From the NCBI GenBank assembly GCA_963732415.1, contig CAVSZK010000004.1:124001-188000 (forward strand): a DNA stretch of 64,000 nucleotides, given 5' to 3'. This DNA is from RPQJ01 sp963732415. Lineage in GTDB: Bacteria; Pseudomonadota; Gammaproteobacteria; Steroidobacterales; Steroidobacteraceae. This document shows, one piece after another, positions 62,935-64,000 of the stretch. A program made the position numbers and the translations under genes. The notes below the pieces were generated by a model. That model did not search any database and was not told where the DNA came from. It saw only the letters and a list, made by a program, of their open reading frames with translations. Position 1 is the stretch's first letter, and every line of letters begins with the position of its first letter.

Positions 62935-64000
62935 TCAGCGGGCCCGAGCGAGCGATTTCGCCGGCACGTCCATTGTCTTGCCCGTGCTGAAGGTCACCTG
63001 TATCGGCGCCTCGCTCGCGTTGTACGCGAGGTAGGTCTGCGCGCCGGCCTGGTCCTTGAACACAGCATAGAGTGGCGTGTCCGCGGTCACCGAGAAGTCA
63101 GGCGCGCCCATTTCCTTGAGGCTCAGTATCCAGTAGAGCGTGCGCGTGCGCGTATCTCCGAACTCGACGCTGCCGCGGCGGTTCCACATGGCGAACGCAG
63201 CGTTGGGGTCCGCGAGCGCAAGGAACGAGACAAGCACGTCCTGCCAGATATCGGCGGGCGTGCCGTCGGTTGCGCCGTGCTTCTCGTAGAACTTCACCTC
63301 GCCGGGAAGTGCGGCCATGGTCCTGCGGATGAAGGCCGGATCCGCGCCGAGGTAGGTGGATGCGGGCGTGATCGGCAGCAGGTTGATCCCGAGGATCTGG
63401 CGCGGTTCCTCGGTCCACCAGGTGTTGTAGGCGTACTTGCCGCCGAACACCATGCTGGCAAAGGGCTTGCCGAATTCCTTCGCGAGCACCTGCTGGTCGA
63501 GGTCGAACCAGTACTGTTGCACCGACGCGATCTCGCTCGTGTACAGGTAGATTCCCAGGTCCCTGAGCCTGTCATTGCGCGTGGCTTCTCCCCACAGGAT
63601 CAGGCCCGCCCAGGCGTTCACGGCTTCCGACGATGACTCCTGGTTGTTGCCAGCATCGAAGTCCGCGTCGCCGGAGGCCCAGGAGTGACCCTCGTACGGG
63701 TCGAAATTCCGCAGGAACGGGAAATCCGCGCGACCGCGCTCGTCGTTGGCGACGTCTGCAACGATCTTGTTGACCATGCCTCCCCACTTCTCATTCGATC
63801 CCCAGCCCGGATTCCGCAGCGCGACATGGGCCGAGGCCATGATCCAGTAGCCATAGTGGAAGTGGTGATCGTTCATGTTGTTGACGCTGCTGTATTCCTC
63901 CGGCAGCCCGATGAACGTCCCGAGGCTCGCATCCTGCACGAAGTAAGTGGAGTGCCTGCCATCGAACCAGGCCTCGAGCTGCTTCTCGAGCAGCGCCAGC
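62935..64000 (-). CDS. Glycoside hydrolase family 81 endo-beta-1,3-glucanase (C-terminal part; N-terminus beyond window)
   Basis: The frame is open to the window end, so only the last about 355 residues are seen. They match GH81: N-D-H-H-F-H-Y-G-Y-W-I-M-A-S-A, then F-D-P-Y-E-G-H-S-W-A-S-G, N-Q-E-S-S-S-E-A-V-N-A-W with the catalytic Glu region, and W-W-T-E-E-P near the end. The enzyme cleaves beta-1,3-glucan (laminarin, curdlan). The short-coded GTG at 63939 is internal and not the true start. Confidence 0.92.
   Translation of the reverse strand, partial: LALLEKQLEAWFDGRHSTYFVQDASLGTFIGLPEEYSSVNNMNDHHFHYGYWIMASAHVALRNPGWGSNEKWGGMVNKIVADVANDERGRADFPFLRNFDPYEGHSWASGDADFDAGNNQESSSEAVNAWAGLILWGEATRNDRLRDLGIYLYTSEIASVQQYWFDLDQQVLAKEFGKPFASMVFGGKYAYNTWWTEEPRQILGINLLPITPASTYLGADPAFIRRTMAALPGEVKFYEKHGATDGTPADIWQDVLVSFLALADPNAAFAMWNRRGSVEFGDTRTRTLYWILSLKEMGAPDFSVTADTPLYAVFKDQAGAQTYLAYNASEAPIQVTFSTGKTMDVPAKSLARAR

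Overview
The window looks like ordinary chromosome from a GC-rich proteobacterium, most likely a gammaproteobacterium. The best single pointer is a YheU/UPF0270 gene, a family known from gammaproteobacteria. The bfd-bfr pair, a DUF3597 gene, membrane-anchored TolB-like/TPR proteins, a CarH/LitR-type regulator and a GH81 glucanase fit an aerobic, metabolically broad, probably free-living environmental organism. I see no rRNA, tRNA, CRISPR array, insertion sequence or prophage. Genus cannot be fixed from this sequence alone.

Layout. 1-9.7 kb holds many small single genes: DUF2784, a HEPN-domain protein, an exported rhodanese, a tandem bactofilin pair, YheU, two glutathione-transferase-like proteins, a hypoxanthine/uracil-DNA glycosylase-like protein, an SDR, a probable 5'-truncated remnant, DUF3597, a GIY-YIG-like protein and MarR. 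9.8-22.2 kb holds an MFS transporter, an SDR, a TolB-like/TPR membrane protein, a large hybrid histidine kinase directly followed by a REC-PAS-GGDEF-EAL protein whose output domains look degenerate, and a PKD/HAF-repeat lipoprotein. 22.2-25.1 kb holds a GMC oxidoreductase with its Tat-exported small subunit and an exported RidA.

25.7-33.7 kb is a tight six-gene minus-strand cluster. In transcription order it reads TolB-like/TPR protein, SMP-30 lactonase, three-CXXCH RoxA-like cytochrome c, membrane-anchored catalase-fold protein, glutathione-dependent formaldehyde dehydrogenase (frmA) and S-formylglutathione hydrolase (frmB). It reads as an oxidative pathway that makes formaldehyde and detoxifies it. 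33.9-36 kb holds an exported M20 peptidase and a small exported protein. 36.3-41.9 kb is one 1869-residue secreted protein with Asp-box-like segments, a PSLRN micro-repeat and a run of HYR modules. Just upstream of it are a C8 tract and a 16-bp palindrome. 41.9-49.2 kb holds another TolB-like/TPR protein, an M48 protease overlapping an NDH-2-like flavoprotein, a TIR-TM-TPR protein and a LEA14-like lipoprotein.

50.4-57.8 kb is the most striking region: eight genes on the minus strand, nearly all overlapping, headed by a MerR-type regulator with the full set of B12-binding residues of the CarH/LitR photoreceptors. Downstream come two Cfa-like methyltransferases, a DUF6134-like protein, a lipocalin, a delta-9-type desaturase, an FAD oxidoreductase and a DUF1365 protein. 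I infer a light- and cobalamin-controlled programme of membrane fatty-acid modification. The rest holds NnrU, bfd-bfr behind a Fur-like palindrome, a KefB/C-type antiporter, a zinc-ribbon protein, a THUMP-domain rRNA methyltransferase and the C-terminal part of a GH81 glucanase cut by the window end.
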